A DNA stretch of 64,000 bases from the NCBI GenBank assembly GCA_905221605.1, contig CAJNDS010000891.1, positions 329,922-393,921 on the forward strand, given 5' to 3'. The translations under genes and the position numbers were made by a program. The notes beneath the pieces were generated by a model. It searched no databases. It saw only the letters and a list, made by a program, of their open reading frames with translations, and had not been told where the DNA came from. How positions within the stretch are numbered: the first letter of the stretch is position 1; the number at the start of each line of letters is the position of its first letter. This DNA comes from Symbiodinium natans (Eukaryota > Sar > Dinophyceae > Suessiales > Symbiodiniaceae). Shown here piece after piece: positions 30,185-41,639 of this stretch.

Positions 30185-30974
30185 CTGGGGGAGACAACGG
30201 AGAGAGAGCTGCGGTTGAAGGTTTAGGGTTTAGGGTTTAGGGTTTAGGGGTTTATCCTATACTTCGTTAGGCAGAATGTATTACCCCCAAAAGGCTAAAG
30301 CGCGACCTGTGCAAGCATGTCCCCGGCCAAACAGGGTTTAGGGTTTAGGGTTTAGGGTTTGGAGGTTACCTGCTCTACTACTAAGTAAAAGTGTGTGTGT
30401 GTGTATGTATATAAGCCCTGAAGCAGATCCTAAACCCTACTTACCGCTTTACGTACCAACCCAAGAGGTGTTGCTATTAACTATAATCTTAAGAAGTTAT
30501 GACGAGATTATGGTAGACAGGCAGCCCAAAAAGCGACTACTACGAGTGGCGGGGAGGGGCGCAACTATTCCCCGGAGCCCGAAACCCTAAACCCTAGACG
30601 GAATGTTGGGTTTAAAAAAGAGGGCTTGCTGTTGGGGTATTGTATTGGCTAGTCATGGTCAACACTGACCTTTGGCTTTCCGTGGTTTCGGCGGCTTGGG
30701 GTTTGTGGTTTTCGGGATGCCAGTGGGCGGTGCACGACACAAGGGAGTTTGATTAGGGCCGGGTTTAGCTATTAGGACCCACTGAGGTACTACCCCCCGC
30801 TCCCCCCCCCCCCCCCTCCCCGTATTTAGGGATAATTAAGGGGGGCCCCATGATAGCAAGTTCCTACGATATAGTTTCAGGCTTGGGGTTGGGGCTTAAA
30901 AGGAAAGGGCTGGTCAACCCTCGAGGCATCAGGCCATTGAAGGTCTTTTAGGGTTTGCGCCGAGAGGTTGATGA

Positions 30975-31080
30975 TTCCCTAAACCCTAAACCCTAAACCC
31001 TAAACCCTAAACCCTAAACCCTAAACCCTAAACCCTAAACCCTAAACCCTAAACCCTAAACCCCCCAAACCCCAAAACCT
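30975..31080 (-). repeat. CCCTAAA array
   Basis: About 13 units ending in CCCCAAA variants. Confidence 0.96.
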
Positions 31081-31482
31081 AAACAATTAGCCATTGAAGG
31101 ATTCTTGGGGCAAGGGCCCTCCATGGCTCTCTCTATCCGTGGCCCTCCATGGCTCAAGCAAGCCTTGCATCAGCCAAGCAGCCATCTACCTACAGACATC
31201 CGGTCTTCCACCGACTCCCTGCGAGTCCTCAAGACCCATTAGGTTTTAGGGTTTAGGGTTTAGGGTTTCGGGTTTAGGCCTCAATCTCAAAACCTAGACC
31301 CAAGAGTCAACCAGGCTTAAAAGGGGGCGATAAGGGCCTACTTCCTTAAACCCTAAGCCCTAAACTCCGGGTCCCAGCCAACTTCCATATCTCGAAATGA
31401 GGCCCTATTGGAGGTTCGGGGCACGTCGTATCCCACTATGAGTGAGACGTTTAGGGTTTAGGGTTTGGGGTTTAGGGTTTAG

Positions 31483-31612
31483 GGTACTTCGTAACCCATT
31501 GCAAGTGTAGTTATAACCCACATATTTGCCCCGAATCAAGTACCCTAATAGGGTCATATTTGGGATAGAAGTACAGTTATTATTGGGTTCCTAAGTACCA
31601 TGAACCTCCATG
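31483..31612. mobile_element. Diverged F1-type element truncated by an array
   Basis: The right part matches F1-type copies (GTAGTTATAACCCACATATT, ending CTAAGTACCATGAACCTCCA). The left end is replaced by a TTTAGGG block running into GGGTACTTCGTAACCC. Confidence 0.55.
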
Positions 31613-32569
31613 TAAACCCTAAACCCTGCCCTACACCACAAACCAAAACGGGAACCGAAACCGAAGCCCTCAGCCTAGAGGAAGTAATTTGTAACCCAAG
31701 TATACCATACCCCAAACCTCCGAGTGAAATATAATTGCTCTAGAGTTTAGGGCTTGGGGTTGAGGGTTTAGGGGTTTAAGGCTTTTTCCCTGTAATCCTA
31801 AACCCTAAACCCTAACTAAACCCTGAACCCTAAACCCTAAACTCCCTAAACCCTATCATATCTGCCACATGTGGGTTAACCTCAACGACGGGCCCGATTC
31901 GGGGCCACACTAGTCTGGTACAGTCTTCCTGAACCCTAATCCGAAACCCTAAACCCTAAACCCTAACCCCAAACCCTAAACCCTGAACCTTAGGCTAAGC
32001 ACTGAAAAGCTTCTGGGACAGCGGTTCCGGGAGGTCTGGCTCTCCTGAGGGTGTTGGTTTCGGGTTTGGGTTCTGGGTTTAGGGTTTAGGGCTACCCTAA
32101 ACCCTAAACCCTAAACCCTAAACCCTAAACCCTAAACCCTGAACCCTGAACCCTGAACCCTGAACCCTGAACCCTAAACTATGAAGTAGGCATTGAGGGC
32201 CCGACTCGGGGGTCGTTGTTGTTGCTGGAATCCCGATTCGCGAAACTCTCTCCCCCCTGCGCTGATCGCATCGCCACATGCCACGGAGAGCAAGCAGCCT
32301 AAAAACCTAAACCCCAAACCCTATATAAACTGAAACACAGCACCCTAAACTTCTTACTTCTCCAAAAAGCAAGGGAACAACAGTTAAACGGCTAAACTAT
32401 ATTACTCCTACCAAATAAGGAAACCCATAAAGTTTAAAGTCCAACTTTTGGCGAAGTAAGACTTCGTTGCTGAGTTCATACGCCCCTGAGACAGAACACA
32501 CTTTCAGTTCGAGAGGTGATTGTATAAACCCCCAAAAAGTCCAAAGGGTACTCATTCAGCCACGAAGTA

Positions 32570-32770
32570 AACCCTAAACCCTAAACCCCTAAACCCCTAA
32601 GCCCCTACACCCCTAAACCCCTAACCCCTAAACCCCTAAACCCCGAAACCCTAAACCCTAAACCCAAACCCTAACCCCTAACCCCTAAACCCCTAAACCC
32701 CTAAACCCTAAACCCTAACCCCTAAACCCTAAACCCTAAACCCTAAACCCTAAACCCTAAACCCTAAACC
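32570..32770 (-). repeat. CCCCTAAA then CCCTAAA array
   Basis: Mixed octamers and heptamers at the left, pure heptamers at the right. Confidence 0.94.
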
Positions 32771-32826
32771 CAAGGACACCACAGGAGGGCTCCATAGGTC
32801 TCCCGAAGGCCTCCGAAGGCACCTTT

Positions 32827-33036
32827 GAGGGTTTAGGGTTTAGGGTTCAGGGTCATTAGATTAGGGTTTAGGGTTTAGGGTTTAGGGTTTAGGGTTTAGG
32901 GTTTAGGGTCTAGGGTTTAGGGTTTAGGGTTTAGGGGTTTAGGGGTTTAGGGTTTAGGGGCTTAGGGGCTTAGGGTTTAGGGGTTTAGGGTTTAGGGTGT
33001 AGGGGTTTAGGGGCTTAGGGGTTTAGGGTTTAGGGT
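32827..33036 (+). repeat. TTTAGGG/TTTAGGGG array
   Basis: About 27 units with interspersed octamers and CTTAGGG variants. Confidence 0.95.
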
Positions 33037-33044
33037 TATTATAG

Positions 33045-33122
33045 ATGTGTTTGGATTCCAGGGGTTTTCCCGGTGTTTCAGTTTCATCCCCTTCTGCTGA
33101 TTCTTCTTGCTGCGAGCTTTTC
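33045..33122 (-). CDS. Possible coding island, Glu/Ser/Lys-rich
   Basis: The minus strand reads AKSSQQEESAEGDETE and then TPGKPLESKHIY without a stop. No clean splice sites. Confidence 0.28.
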
Positions 33123-33685
33123 GCTTAGGGTAGTTTCATGGTCCCTAAACCCTAAACCCTAAACCCTAAACCCCAAAAAGGGGCCTTCGGGAGGCCTTCG
33201 GGAGACCTATGGAAGCCTCTTATACCCCTTATATACATACATCAGAACACTTGAAGAAGGCAAAGGACCACAGGACCACACTAGGGGCCCCTGAAACTAC
33301 CCTTAGAAGTTACCCTAAACCCTAAACCCTAAACCCTAAACCCTAAACTCTCCATAGTGTAGGCTAACCCAGGTCATCCTTATGTGGGGGGACTGCAGCC
33401 CCGCGGTGCAGACATACCCCTGCTGCTATTCGTATCCCAGAAAGCTTAGGGTTTAGGGGTAATTCTGGGGGGTCGGGTTTAGGGTTTAGGGTTTAGGGTT
33501 TAGGGTTTGGGGTTTAGGGTTTAGGGTTTAGGGTTTAGGGTTCAAGGTGCAAACACCTGAGCTGCTGAGTCTGCTCTCACTTGGGGCATGCAGCGCATGA
33601 CTGCATCGATCAGCTTCTTGCCCAGGCAATGTCGGAGGCAAATTCGGCACATGGCATGCATGGCCCCTTCTCAAAAGCAAAGATA

Positions 33686-33838
33686 TATCTAAGGGTAGTT
33701 CCATGGTCCCTTAGTATGGACCTTGAAAAGGGTACACCTTATATACCCCCTCTATACCCCATACAGATTAACCGCCCATACATCAGAACCCTATAAAGAG
33801 GGTAAGGGGCCATATTCAGGGCCCATGAAACTAACATC
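33686..33838. mobile_element. Family F5 hairpin element
   Basis: AAGGGTAGTTCCATGGTCCC to GGGCCCATGAAACTAAC, an uninterrupted reference copy of F5. Confidence 0.75.
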
Positions 33839-33877
33839 AGAATGTACCTGCAACACTAAGCCCTACAACGCAGTATA

Positions 33878-34067
33878 ATCACAACTGAAGGAAAAGCCCC
33901 AAGTGGTAGGTACTCGCGGGCCATTAACCACGCAACACTAGAGGCCTAAACCATACTGCTTAAAGCCCAAGCATCACAACTGAAGGAAAGCCCCAAGTGG
34001 TAGGTGCTCGCGGGCCACTAAACCCCGCGACACTAGAGGCCTAAACCATACAGCTTAAAGCCCAAGC
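33878..34067. repeat. 95-bp tandem duplication
   Basis: Two head-to-tail copies starting ATCACAACTGAAGGAAA and ending CTTAAAGCCCAAGC, with about half a dozen differences. Confidence 0.9.
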
Positions 34068-34664
34068 TCTGCGGGTTTAGGGCCTAGGATGTTTCATGGG
34101 TACTTAGCTGTAGATGCCAAACCCTGATGCCATACTACATCCTCAACCCTGAACCCTAAACCCCTAAACCAGAAACATTCCAAGTAAAATGAACTGGGTA
34201 TGTGGCCTGCAGCTTTCGTGAAAATCAGGGAGTCTATGGCACAGAGCAGCAGGGTTCGGGTTTTCGGGTTTAGGGTCTAAGGGTTTATGCCCTAAACCCT
34301 AAACCCTAAACCCTAAACCCTAAACTCTAAACCCTAAACCCTAAACCCTTACGGACCTTGCCCCCGAGATTGCTTCCGGGCTACAGCCGCAAATTTCGAG
34401 CGCGCGAGCTGCCGCAAGACGAGCCGGGCCAGCCACTTCGAGTATAGGGTTTGGGGTTTAGGGTTCGGTTTAGGGCTTGGGGTTTAGGGTTTAGGGTTTA
34501 GGGTTTAGGGTGTAGGGTTTAGGGTTTCGGGTTTAGGGTTTAGGGAATATGCACTCACCAGACCGCGCGAGGAACCCTAGATCCGTTCACTTAACAGCAG
34601 TCATGTACACCCACCCTATACCCTGAACCCTGAACCCTAAACCCTGAATCCTAAACCCTAAACC

Positions 34665-34803
34665 CTAAACCCTAGACCCTAAGCACTTCTCGCACTGAAG
34701 CTCGCGCGTTACGCCATGCCGGGCAAAGGGAGCCTTCTCCGAGGTCTCTCCGATCAAGGGCAACTTTTTCATGCACCCTGAACCCTCGACGGCCCCGGGC
34801 TCA
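34665..34803 (-). CDS. Candidate exon, 45 codons
   Basis: The minus strand reads EPGAVEGSGCMKKLPLIG, ETSEKAPFARHGVTRE and LQCEKC with G/C-biased codons, then degenerate telomeric DNA. The stop falls in the array, so the exon probably ends earlier. A shorter plus frame is open. Confidence 0.42.
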
Positions 34804-34894
34804 CTCAGTTTAGGGTTTAGGGTTTAGGGTTTACGGTTTAGGGTTTGGGGCTTGGGGTTTGGGGTTTGGGGTGTGGGGTTTGGGGTTTGAATTT

Positions 34895-34904
34895 ACCCCA
34901 CCCC

Positions 34905-34935
<31 letters not shown>

Positions 34936-34945
34936 AAAAAAATGT
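34895..34945. repeat. Poly-C then poly-A
   Basis: About 30 C followed by about 19 A. Confidence 0.97.
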
Positions 34946-35904
34946 TACAGATACTACTTATGGCTACCCCAACCCTCGAGTATCGGGTCTAGGGTTGAGA
35001 AAGTGTTAACTTGAACCCTAAACCCGAAACCCTAAACCCTGAACCCTGAACCCTAAACCCCAAACCCTAAACCCTACACCCTAAACCCTAAACCCTCACA
35101 CCTGTCTCTCAGAGAGACTTCGAGGAAAAGACTCGCGTGACCCGGTTATCGACATCGATTCATCGTGCAGAGGTGGGGAGTTTGGCCTGGTGCTGTTGGT
35201 CCTGGAGAAGGCGGTTTCGGCCCTAAACCCCAAACCCCAAAACCCTAAACCCCAAACCCCAAAACCGAAGCCCTAAACCCCAATCCCTGAAACCTAAACC
35301 CTAAACCTCAAACCCTAAACCCTGAACCCTTTTAGTGTGTGTTCGGTTCGTGTGTGTCGTTCTTTTTGTTCTGTTCTCTTTTTTTTTGTGTGTGGGGGTG
35401 AGCAGGACCGGCCCCTCAATCCTAAAACCCGAACCCAGAGGATGGACTCACGTTGTTGTGTGGTTTAGGGTTTAGGGCTATTCAGGAAGCAAGGGCTTAG
35501 GGTTTAGGGTTTAGGGTTTAGGGTTTAGGGTTTAGGGTTTAGGGTTGAGGGTTGAGGGTTGAGGGTTTAGGGACTAAACCCTAAACCCATATGCTGTTTA
35601 GGTACAGGGTTTAGGGTTTACAGGGTTTTTGAGGTCTAGGGTAAGACCGAATCCATGCCCGGAAGCCTTCAGGTCTCAGACCTCTGCGAACCCCCCAATT
35701 GTGGGATTCGAAAAACAAAACACCCTAAACCTAAACCCTAAACCCTAAACCCTGCACCCTAAATCCTAAACCCTAAACCCTTGTTTAGGTTGTTTGAAAA
35801 GAAGAAGCGAGCCGACACCAAAGGCCCCAAGCACGAAACCCCAACAAAAAACACTCAACACTGAATTGTAGCAATCCTCCCCAACAACCAACCTCTGCAC
35901 ACCC

Positions 35905-35944
35905 CCACCCCCGCCCCCCCCCCCCCCCCCCTCCCCCCCTACCC

Positions 35945-35999
<55 letters not shown>

Positions 36000-36018
36000 C
36001 CCCCGCCCCACCCCCACC
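35905..36018. repeat. Poly-C tract of about 100 bp
   Basis: Nearly pure C with a few T, G and A. The Gly-only frames on the minus strand come from this. Confidence 0.97.
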
Positions 36019-36277
36019 CACCATTTTTATATAGGGGAATCTTGAAACCTCAAAACCCCCAAACCCCAAACTCCAAGACCCCAACCCCAAACCGTCAACC
36101 CAAAACCTTAAACCCTAAACCCTAAACCCTAAACCCTAAACCCTAAACCCTAAACCCTAAACCCTAGGGTAATATAGAGGGGGGATAGAGGGGGGTAGTA
36201 GGGGAATCCCTGAACTGCTTTCTTCTCAAATAACCCAGGGAATGAAAGGTTAAACTTTGTTTGTTCCTACTAAATAC

Positions 36278-36386
36278 CCAGATCTTCCAAAAAAACCCTT
36301 AATTAAGGAACATACCCTAGTTCATATTAAGGATCCTTAGTATGAATTAAGGTATATTCCTGCATCAGGGGTTTTGGAAGATCTGG
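36278..36386. mobile_element. Family F3a hairpin element
   Basis: Inverted ends CCAGATCTTCCAAAA and TTTTGGAAGATCTGG enclose a palindromic core around AAGGATCCTT. Confidence 0.8.
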
Positions 36387-36737
36387 CTAAAGAAGCCCAA
36401 AAAGTTCAAGTTCACCTGTTGGCTAAGTAAGACTGTGAGGGCTTCCCCCCTAAACCCTAAACCCTAAACCCTAAACCCTAAACCCTAAACCCTAAACCCT
36501 AAACCCTAAACCCTGAAGACAAGAGCCTCAAAACTCCCAAAGCCGCGAACCCTGCCTCGCCACTCGATACGCCACCTCCGCGATGCCATGTTAGGGGGGA
36601 ACCTAGGGTTTAGGGTTTAGGGTTTGGGGTTTAGGGTTTAGGGTTTAGGGTTTGGGGTTTAGGGTTTAGGGCTTCCGAAGATGGGGGGGGGGGGGGGGTG
36701 CTCCCTTTGGGGGTCCTTGCTATAAGGGGATCCTACT

Positions 36738-36847
36738 CCCAAAGAGCCCCGTATCCCTTAATTAGGGAATGTTGCTTAATTCACATAGGGATCCTTTAAT
36801 ATGATTTAAGGCTTTTTGCTTACTTAAGGGGTATTGGGCTCTTTGGG
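36738..36847. mobile_element. Family F3b hairpin element
   Basis: CCCAAAGAGCCCCGTATCCC to GGGGTATTGGGCTCTTTGGG. Same family as 4694-4803, with cleaner ends here. Confidence 0.78.
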
Positions 36848-37038
36848 CTGTTTGGAGATCTATTCTTGGGGGTACCCCATTTTCGTACACCCCCCATTTG
36901 CGCGGCTTGGGCTTGATACTTCCTTTGTTGGCCTTTCCACCGCATTAAAACAGGATTATGTGAGATATACGGTTTAGGGTTTAGGGTTTAGGGTTTAGGG
37001 TATAACCTCCAAAGTAAGGAGCAAATTCTACGACACAA

Positions 37039-37136
37039 GAGTAACCTAGAATTGAACAGGGTGCCCTTGTTGGTTTAAACGGGCTTAGAAGGCAAACCTA
37101 AACCCCTGACAAGGGCATAAGGACCTACTCTGGTCC
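37039..37136. mobile_element. Family F4 element
   Basis: CAAGAGTAACCTAGAATTGA to GGCATAAGGACCTACTCTGG. Confidence 0.65.
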
Positions 37137-37156
37137 AACTCAATCGTGACGCTCCG

Positions 37157-37282
37157 CTAGAAGTTCTTTGGGGTCACGCCCCCACCTTGCCGGTTCATCG
37201 TCTTTTTTCCAAATTCGATCAGCATCAAAGGATGTCTTGTAGTTGACCCTTCACCCGCCCACTTGCAATTTGTCTTCAAGTT
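37157..37282 (-). CDS. Candidate exon, 42 codons
   Basis: The minus strand is open from just after a TGA to TAG at 37157 and contains NLKTNCKWAGEGSTTR, HPLMLIEFGKKTMNRQ and GVTPKNF. Composition is strongly protein-like. It lies 3' of the exon candidate at 37394-37500 with a CCCTAAG block between. Confidence 0.42.
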   Translation of the reverse strand, partial: NLKTNCKWAGEGSTTRHPLMLIEFGKKTMNRQGGGVTPKNF

Positions 37283-37393
37283 TCACTCTAAAACCCCTAA
37301 GCCCTTAGCCCGAACCCCAAAGCCCTAAGCCCTAAACCCTAAACACTAAGCCCTAAGACGCCTAAGCCCTAAGCCCTAAGCCCAGGTTTATGT

Positions 37394-37500
37394 TCATCTC
37401 ATTAATCTTCGATCCTTTGGGCAGATCGGGTCCTCCTTGGGGCATCGAATCTTCTTCAGGCTATTTTGAAAATTTCCAGAGGCCAACCTAGCGTGCTGCT
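37394..37500 (-). CDS. Candidate exon, Lys-rich
   Basis: The minus strand, after an AAGCAG acceptor-like site, reads HARLASGNFQNSLKKI and RCPKEDPICPKDRRLM to TGA. The plus complement is open from an ATG but Phe/Ser-rich, as a shadow would be. Confidence 0.42.
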
Positions 37501-37787
37501 TGTAGGGTATCGGGTTGAAAGTTCGGGTTTAGGGCTCAGGGTTTAGGGTAAACCTGCAAGCCTCAATCCAAGGAATTGAGGGCAGGGGCTGTTGGATTGG
37601 GATCCTGCCTACACTCTACTCCCTACTTCTAACCTACGAGTGCACCACTCATCAAACCCGCACCCTAAACCGACAACAGAAGGTACCTCCAAAAAAGGGG
37701 ACATGCACACTTGAAGACCCAAGTGTTAACATCTGCACGCCCACAGCCGCACAAATGCCAGTCGCACATACTGGGCAACATGATTCT

Positions 37788-37930
37788 ACTTGAAGGTTCA
37801 TGGTACTTAGTAACCAGTTATGACTGTACTTCTAGCTGTACTTGTAACCATATTAGGGCACTGAAGGGGCTTATATGTACAGTTACAAGTACAGCTATAA
37901 TTGGTTACTAAGTACCATGAACCTTCAAGT
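37788..37930. mobile_element. Family F1 hairpin element
   Basis: 143 bp with the same ends as at 19248; no target duplication is visible. A plus-strand frame of 66 codons overlaps it and is incidental. Confidence 0.82.
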
Positions 37931-38018
37931 AGGGGCTCTACCTTGGACCCTCCAGGTGATATGCTTGGGTTTTGGGGTCTCATTTTAAGGTTTAGGGTTT
38001 AGGGTTTAGGGTTTAGGG

Positions 38019-38097
38019 AGGGAATATAAGGGCCATATTAGGAGCATACGGAGGGGAACCTTTAGGGATACAACCTTAGGGGTACGAGTCTTCATCC
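38019..38097. mobile_element. Family F12 element, copy without array
   Basis: AATATAAGGGCCATATTAGG and AACCTTAGGGGTACGAGTCT are contiguous here. Serves as the empty comparison for 24064-24253. Confidence 0.72.
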
Positions 38098-38239
38098 CTT
38101 GTGTGATAGCATCTGTCGACATGTTGTTCCTCTACTTCATGGAGGAGAAACTCGCTGGCGCCTCAATCCCTAAGGGTCCATGTACCTACATGGTCTATTT
38201 TTGGGCCTTAAAGGGGTTCCTATAGAGTAGCTTTAGGGC

Positions 38240-38500
38240 TCAAGTTTATTAACTTACTTTCTTTCTTACTTGCTTACTTGCTTACGTACTTACTTTACTT
38301 ACTTGCTTGCTTACTTACGTACTTACTTACTTTTTCTTACATTTACTGACAATCTTACTTACTTACCTTAACCCACTTAGCTGATTTACTTGCTTCCTTG
38401 CTTGCTTGCGCATACTTACTTTCGTACTTTCGTGCTTACCTACTCACTTACTTACTTTCCTTCTTACTTGCTTACACGCACACTGACTTACTTACTTGCA
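38240..38500. repeat. Degenerate (CTTA)n microsatellite
   Basis: Many ACTTACTT units with substitutions; a decayed relative of the pure (CTTA)n tract at 20.8 kb. Confidence 0.88.
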
Positions 38501-38849
38501 TGCGTACTTCAACACACACAAAGAGCATCTTGTACTTCCCGCCACTCGAGCGTATGTAGGACCCTGCACCGTGGACTCTCAACCCGAGAACCTTAACAAG
38601 CTGACGCTGAACACTAAACCCTAAACCCTAAACCCCAAACCCGAAACCCTAAACCTTTACACCCTAAACCCTATCCTAAAAAGGGAACCTGCCCACCTGC
38701 CTGTTTGTTCGGCGACGTTCGTGACCGGAGCCTCACAAGTGCGAAGGTCTACCAGTCAGCCGCGTGAGCCGAATACAGCCTTAGGGTTTGGGGTTTAGGG
38801 ACGTAGTTCAAGAAGACTCGTTCGGAACCCCATGAATATCTAGACGAAA

Positions 38850-39026
38850 GCGTATCGTAGGACTGAACACGGTGCCCTTGTTGGCTTAAAGGGGCATATA
38901 CGAGGGAACCTAAACCCTGAAACATGGAAATCCGGAAACCCTAAACCCTAAACCCTAAACCCTAAACCCTAAACCTAAACCCTAAACCCTAAACCCTAAA
39001 CCCTAAACCCTACTCTTGATCCTAGT
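38850..39026. mobile_element. Family F4 element split by a CCCTAAA array
   Basis: Left part GTAGGACTGAACACGGTGCC and GGGAACCTAAACCCTGAAAC; right part TACTCTTGATCCTAG, the F4 end. About 80 bp of CCCTAAA (38935-39010) separate them, whereas intact F4 copies have about 20 bp here. Confidence 0.68.
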
Positions 39027-39169
39027 ATCTTTTTAATGAACGTTCCTTCGTTGGGCATCGGGCCCTTCAAGTGGGTGCGGGTTCAGGCCTCAAAACTGCA
39101 GTCGAAAGCCTGTTACAGGGCCCTTAAGGGAGGGGTTCGGGTTTAGGGTTTAGGGCTTATTGTCCCGAG

Positions 39170-39268
39170 CCCTAAACCCTAAACCCTAAACCCTAAACCC
39201 TAAACCCTAAACCCTAAACCCTAAACCCTAAACCCTAAACCCTAAACCCTAAACCCTAAACCCTAAAC
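39170..39268 (-). repeat. CCCTAAA array
   Basis: About 14 perfect units. Confidence 0.96.
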
Positions 39269-39585
39269 TCCTTAAGGCTGCCTAAGATTCCCCCTAAGGG
39301 TTCCTACGGTACCTACCCCCCCCAGGAACCTTAAGCACCCTATACCTGGCAGCCCCAACCGGCAATTTCCCGCGCTCGTTCAAGAAGCTTCGGGTTTTCA
39401 GGGTTAGGGCTAAACCCTAAACCCTAAACCCTGAACCCTGAACCCTGAACCCTAAACCCTAAACCCTAAACCCCAAAGGAAAAGATCAAGGACGCCACCC
39501 CCAGCATCCCACAAAGACCAAGTCTCCCAACGATGGGCTCCCACAAAAAACACACACATGCAATGAAAACATGAGAACCTCCAGA

Positions 39586-39683
39586 TTGGGATGTTCCCCC
39601 TCACACCAACACTTCTTAACAGGGATGAAAAAAAGACTTACTATCATCCCGATTCAGGGCTGACAGTATAAGGAGGAGCACCC
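39586..39683. mobile_element. Family F2 element, diverged
   Basis: Left end TTGGGATGTTCCCCCTCACA; right end GTATAAGGAGGAGCACCC is decayed. Confidence 0.55.
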
Positions 39684-40194
39684 GACCCCCAGACCAGGGT
39701 TTAGGGTTTAGAGTTTAGGGTTTAGGGCTTAGGGTCTACCCTTTTCAGCCCTATGAAAACCGATGAGACCTACAAACAACCTAGAAAGCCCTTTAAGTGG
39801 AGGGTTCCTCTGCCCCCCTGCCTTCTCTTGGTTTCCCAGGGGGGTCTGGGCTGTCTTCCGCGCAAACTGTATGAGAAGCTTGCCTCCTGGGCTGGTTCTT
39901 AAGGGAATGAGGGGTTTAGGGTTTAGGGTTTAGGGTTTCGGGTTTAGGGTTTAGGGTTTAGGGTTTAGGGAATGAGGGAATGAGGGAATGAGGGCCCTAC
40001 AAAAATCCGCTAAAGGGTGTATATACGTTTTTATATATAGGGGCCTCATTCCCTGATTCCCCACAAAGAAACCGGGGGATGTTGCCCTAAGGCTCCAAGT
40101 ATACGCATACTGCTTACGCTGGGGGGGGTCTAGAATCTCTAAGCCAACTCGGAACTATAAACTCGAAACTATCAACCTTAAACCCTGAATTCTG

Positions 40195-40410
40195 GGTTTA
40201 GGGTTTAGGGTTTAGGGTTTAGGGTTTAGGGTTTAGGGTTTAGGGTTTAGGCTTAAGGGCTTAGGGTGCTCCGGGATCAGGGCTTACGTCTTTCGCATTT
40301 TCATGTTGCTACCAATCAGGGTTTAGGGTTTAGGGTTTAGGGTTTAGGGTTTAGGGTTTAGGGTTTAGGGTTTAGGGTTCCGGGTTTAGGGCTAGGGTTT
40401 AGGATTTTAG
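40195..40410 (+). repeat. Two TTTAGGG arrays
   Basis: Blocks at 40195-40255 and 40318-40410 separated by a 60-bp island. Confidence 0.94.
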
Positions 40411-40419
40411 GGTTAACGG

Positions 40420-40864
40420 AACACGAGACCTTGTTGAGTATGCTGTTGGGGCACTAAAGACGCTGTGCCAGAAATGAAGCCTTGACCCCGGAACCCTCCT
40501 GCACATCTGAAGCCTCTGGAGCTGAAAGCTTCGGAGATTTTGCCCGAGTTTCTCATCAATCTTCTTGACAAGAGCAGTCCCGGTCGCGCGGTCAGATCTC
40601 TCGGTGAGGGCTTCGAAGATGCCCAACACCTTGTCGTACCCGTAATCGAAGTGCAATCCAGAGATGCACTTGTCAAGGTTGAGGAACTTTCGTTTGCATG
40701 ATGTACCTCGTGTACTTATCAAGGTTGAGGAACTTTCGTTTGCATGATGCACCTCGTCCTGTTGCTGTGTCGCCTGCGAGGACTTGTTTCAAAACAAGGG
40801 CGTGGTTGTTGGGCTCGAGCAGATCGATTCCCTTCGTGCGGACCACGGCCTCTACCGTTCTCGC
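40420..40864 (-). CDS. Best candidate exon, about 130 codons, frame broken by a 46-bp duplication
   Basis: After a TTAGGGCAG acceptor the minus strand reads ARTVEAVVRTKGIDLL, EPNNHALVLKQVLAGD and TATGRG in G/C-biased codons. A 46-bp tandem duplication (40673-40718, 40719-40764) then shifts the frame by one and leads to TGA. Below it the second frame carries CISGLHFDYGYDKVLG, FEALTERSDRATGTAL and KKIDEKLGQNLRSFQL. The two frames join if one repeat unit is disregarded. No family recognised. It may be a damaged gene, a processed fragment or an assembly error. Confidence 0.6.
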
Positions 40865-41229
40865 CTGCCCTAAGCCTTGGGCCCCAAACCAAGCCCTAAA
40901 CCCAACCCACCGAAAGACCCTAACCTCTAAATTCCTACAACCCGAAAACCCGTAAACACTAAAACCTAACCCTTGAAACCCTACACAATCATGGCCCTAA
41001 AGCCCTGAAACCCTGAAACCTTAACCCTAAACACCTGAAGACCCTAATTAACCTCTAAACCCAAAACACCCTAAAGCCTACATAAAACCCTAAACCTTAA
41101 GACGCTAAACCCCGAAACCCTAAGACACCAAGCACCCAAACCCTAAAAACCCTAAAGACCCTAATTAACCTTAAACAAAAAACCCAAAACCCAAAAACCC
41201 CAAAGCCCCGAAACACCAAACCCCAAACC

Positions 41230-41298
41230 TTGGGATGTTCCCCTACTAACAGTCCTCAAAAGGGACTATAAGCGGGGGCACTATAATCCCTATTAAGG
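41230..41298. mobile_element. Family F2 element, partial
   Basis: TTGGGATGTTCCCCTACTAA to ATAATCCCTATTAAGG. The right terminus is replaced by CCCTAAA units. Confidence 0.55.
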
Positions 41299-41575
41299 AC
41301 CCTAAACCATAAACCCTAAACCGTAAACCGTAAACCCTAAACCCTTAAACCCTAAACGCTAAACCCTAAACCCTAAACGCTAAACCCTGAACCCTGAACC
41401 CTAAACCCCCTAAACCCCAAACCCTAAACCCTGAACCCTAAACCCTAAACCCCAAACCCGAAACCCCAAACTGACAATCCTAAGCCCTAAAACCCTAAAC
41501 CCTAAACCCCAAACCCTTAACCCCAAACCCTGAACCCTAAACCCCAAACCCTAAACCCTAAACTGACAATGCTAA
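41299..41575 (-). repeat. Diverged CCCTAAA array
   Basis: Long run with many CCCCAAA, CCGTAAA and CCCTGAA units. Confidence 0.92.
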
Positions 41576-41639
41576 GCCCCAGCACTCTGTGCTCACCGAG
41601 GTGCGAGGCGGCTCCAAGCCGAGAGCCTCATCCGCTGTG

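Larger units (their letters stand above)
32783..33217. mobile_element. Inverted-arm element opened by a large array
   Basis: Left arm GGGCTCCATAGGTCTCCCGA and AGGCCTCCGAAGGC (32785-32824) pairs with the inverse at 33177-33216 (GGCCTTCGGGAGACCTATGG). About 350 bp between the arms are TTTAGGG arrays plus a unique island at 33040-33125. Confidence 0.6.

Noticed and set aside
31089-31242. 50-codon plus-strand frame (AIEGFLGQGPSMALSI)
   Set aside because: No splice support, and it contains a short internal repeat (GGCCCTCCATGGCTC twice); kept only as a note because the minus strand is also partly open.
35766-36090. Glycine-rich protein frames on the minus strand
   Set aside because: They translate a poly-C tract and would be meaningless in any organism.
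37711-37911. 66-codon plus-strand frame
   Set aside because: Most of it lies in an F1 hairpin element whose other copies do not keep the frame.
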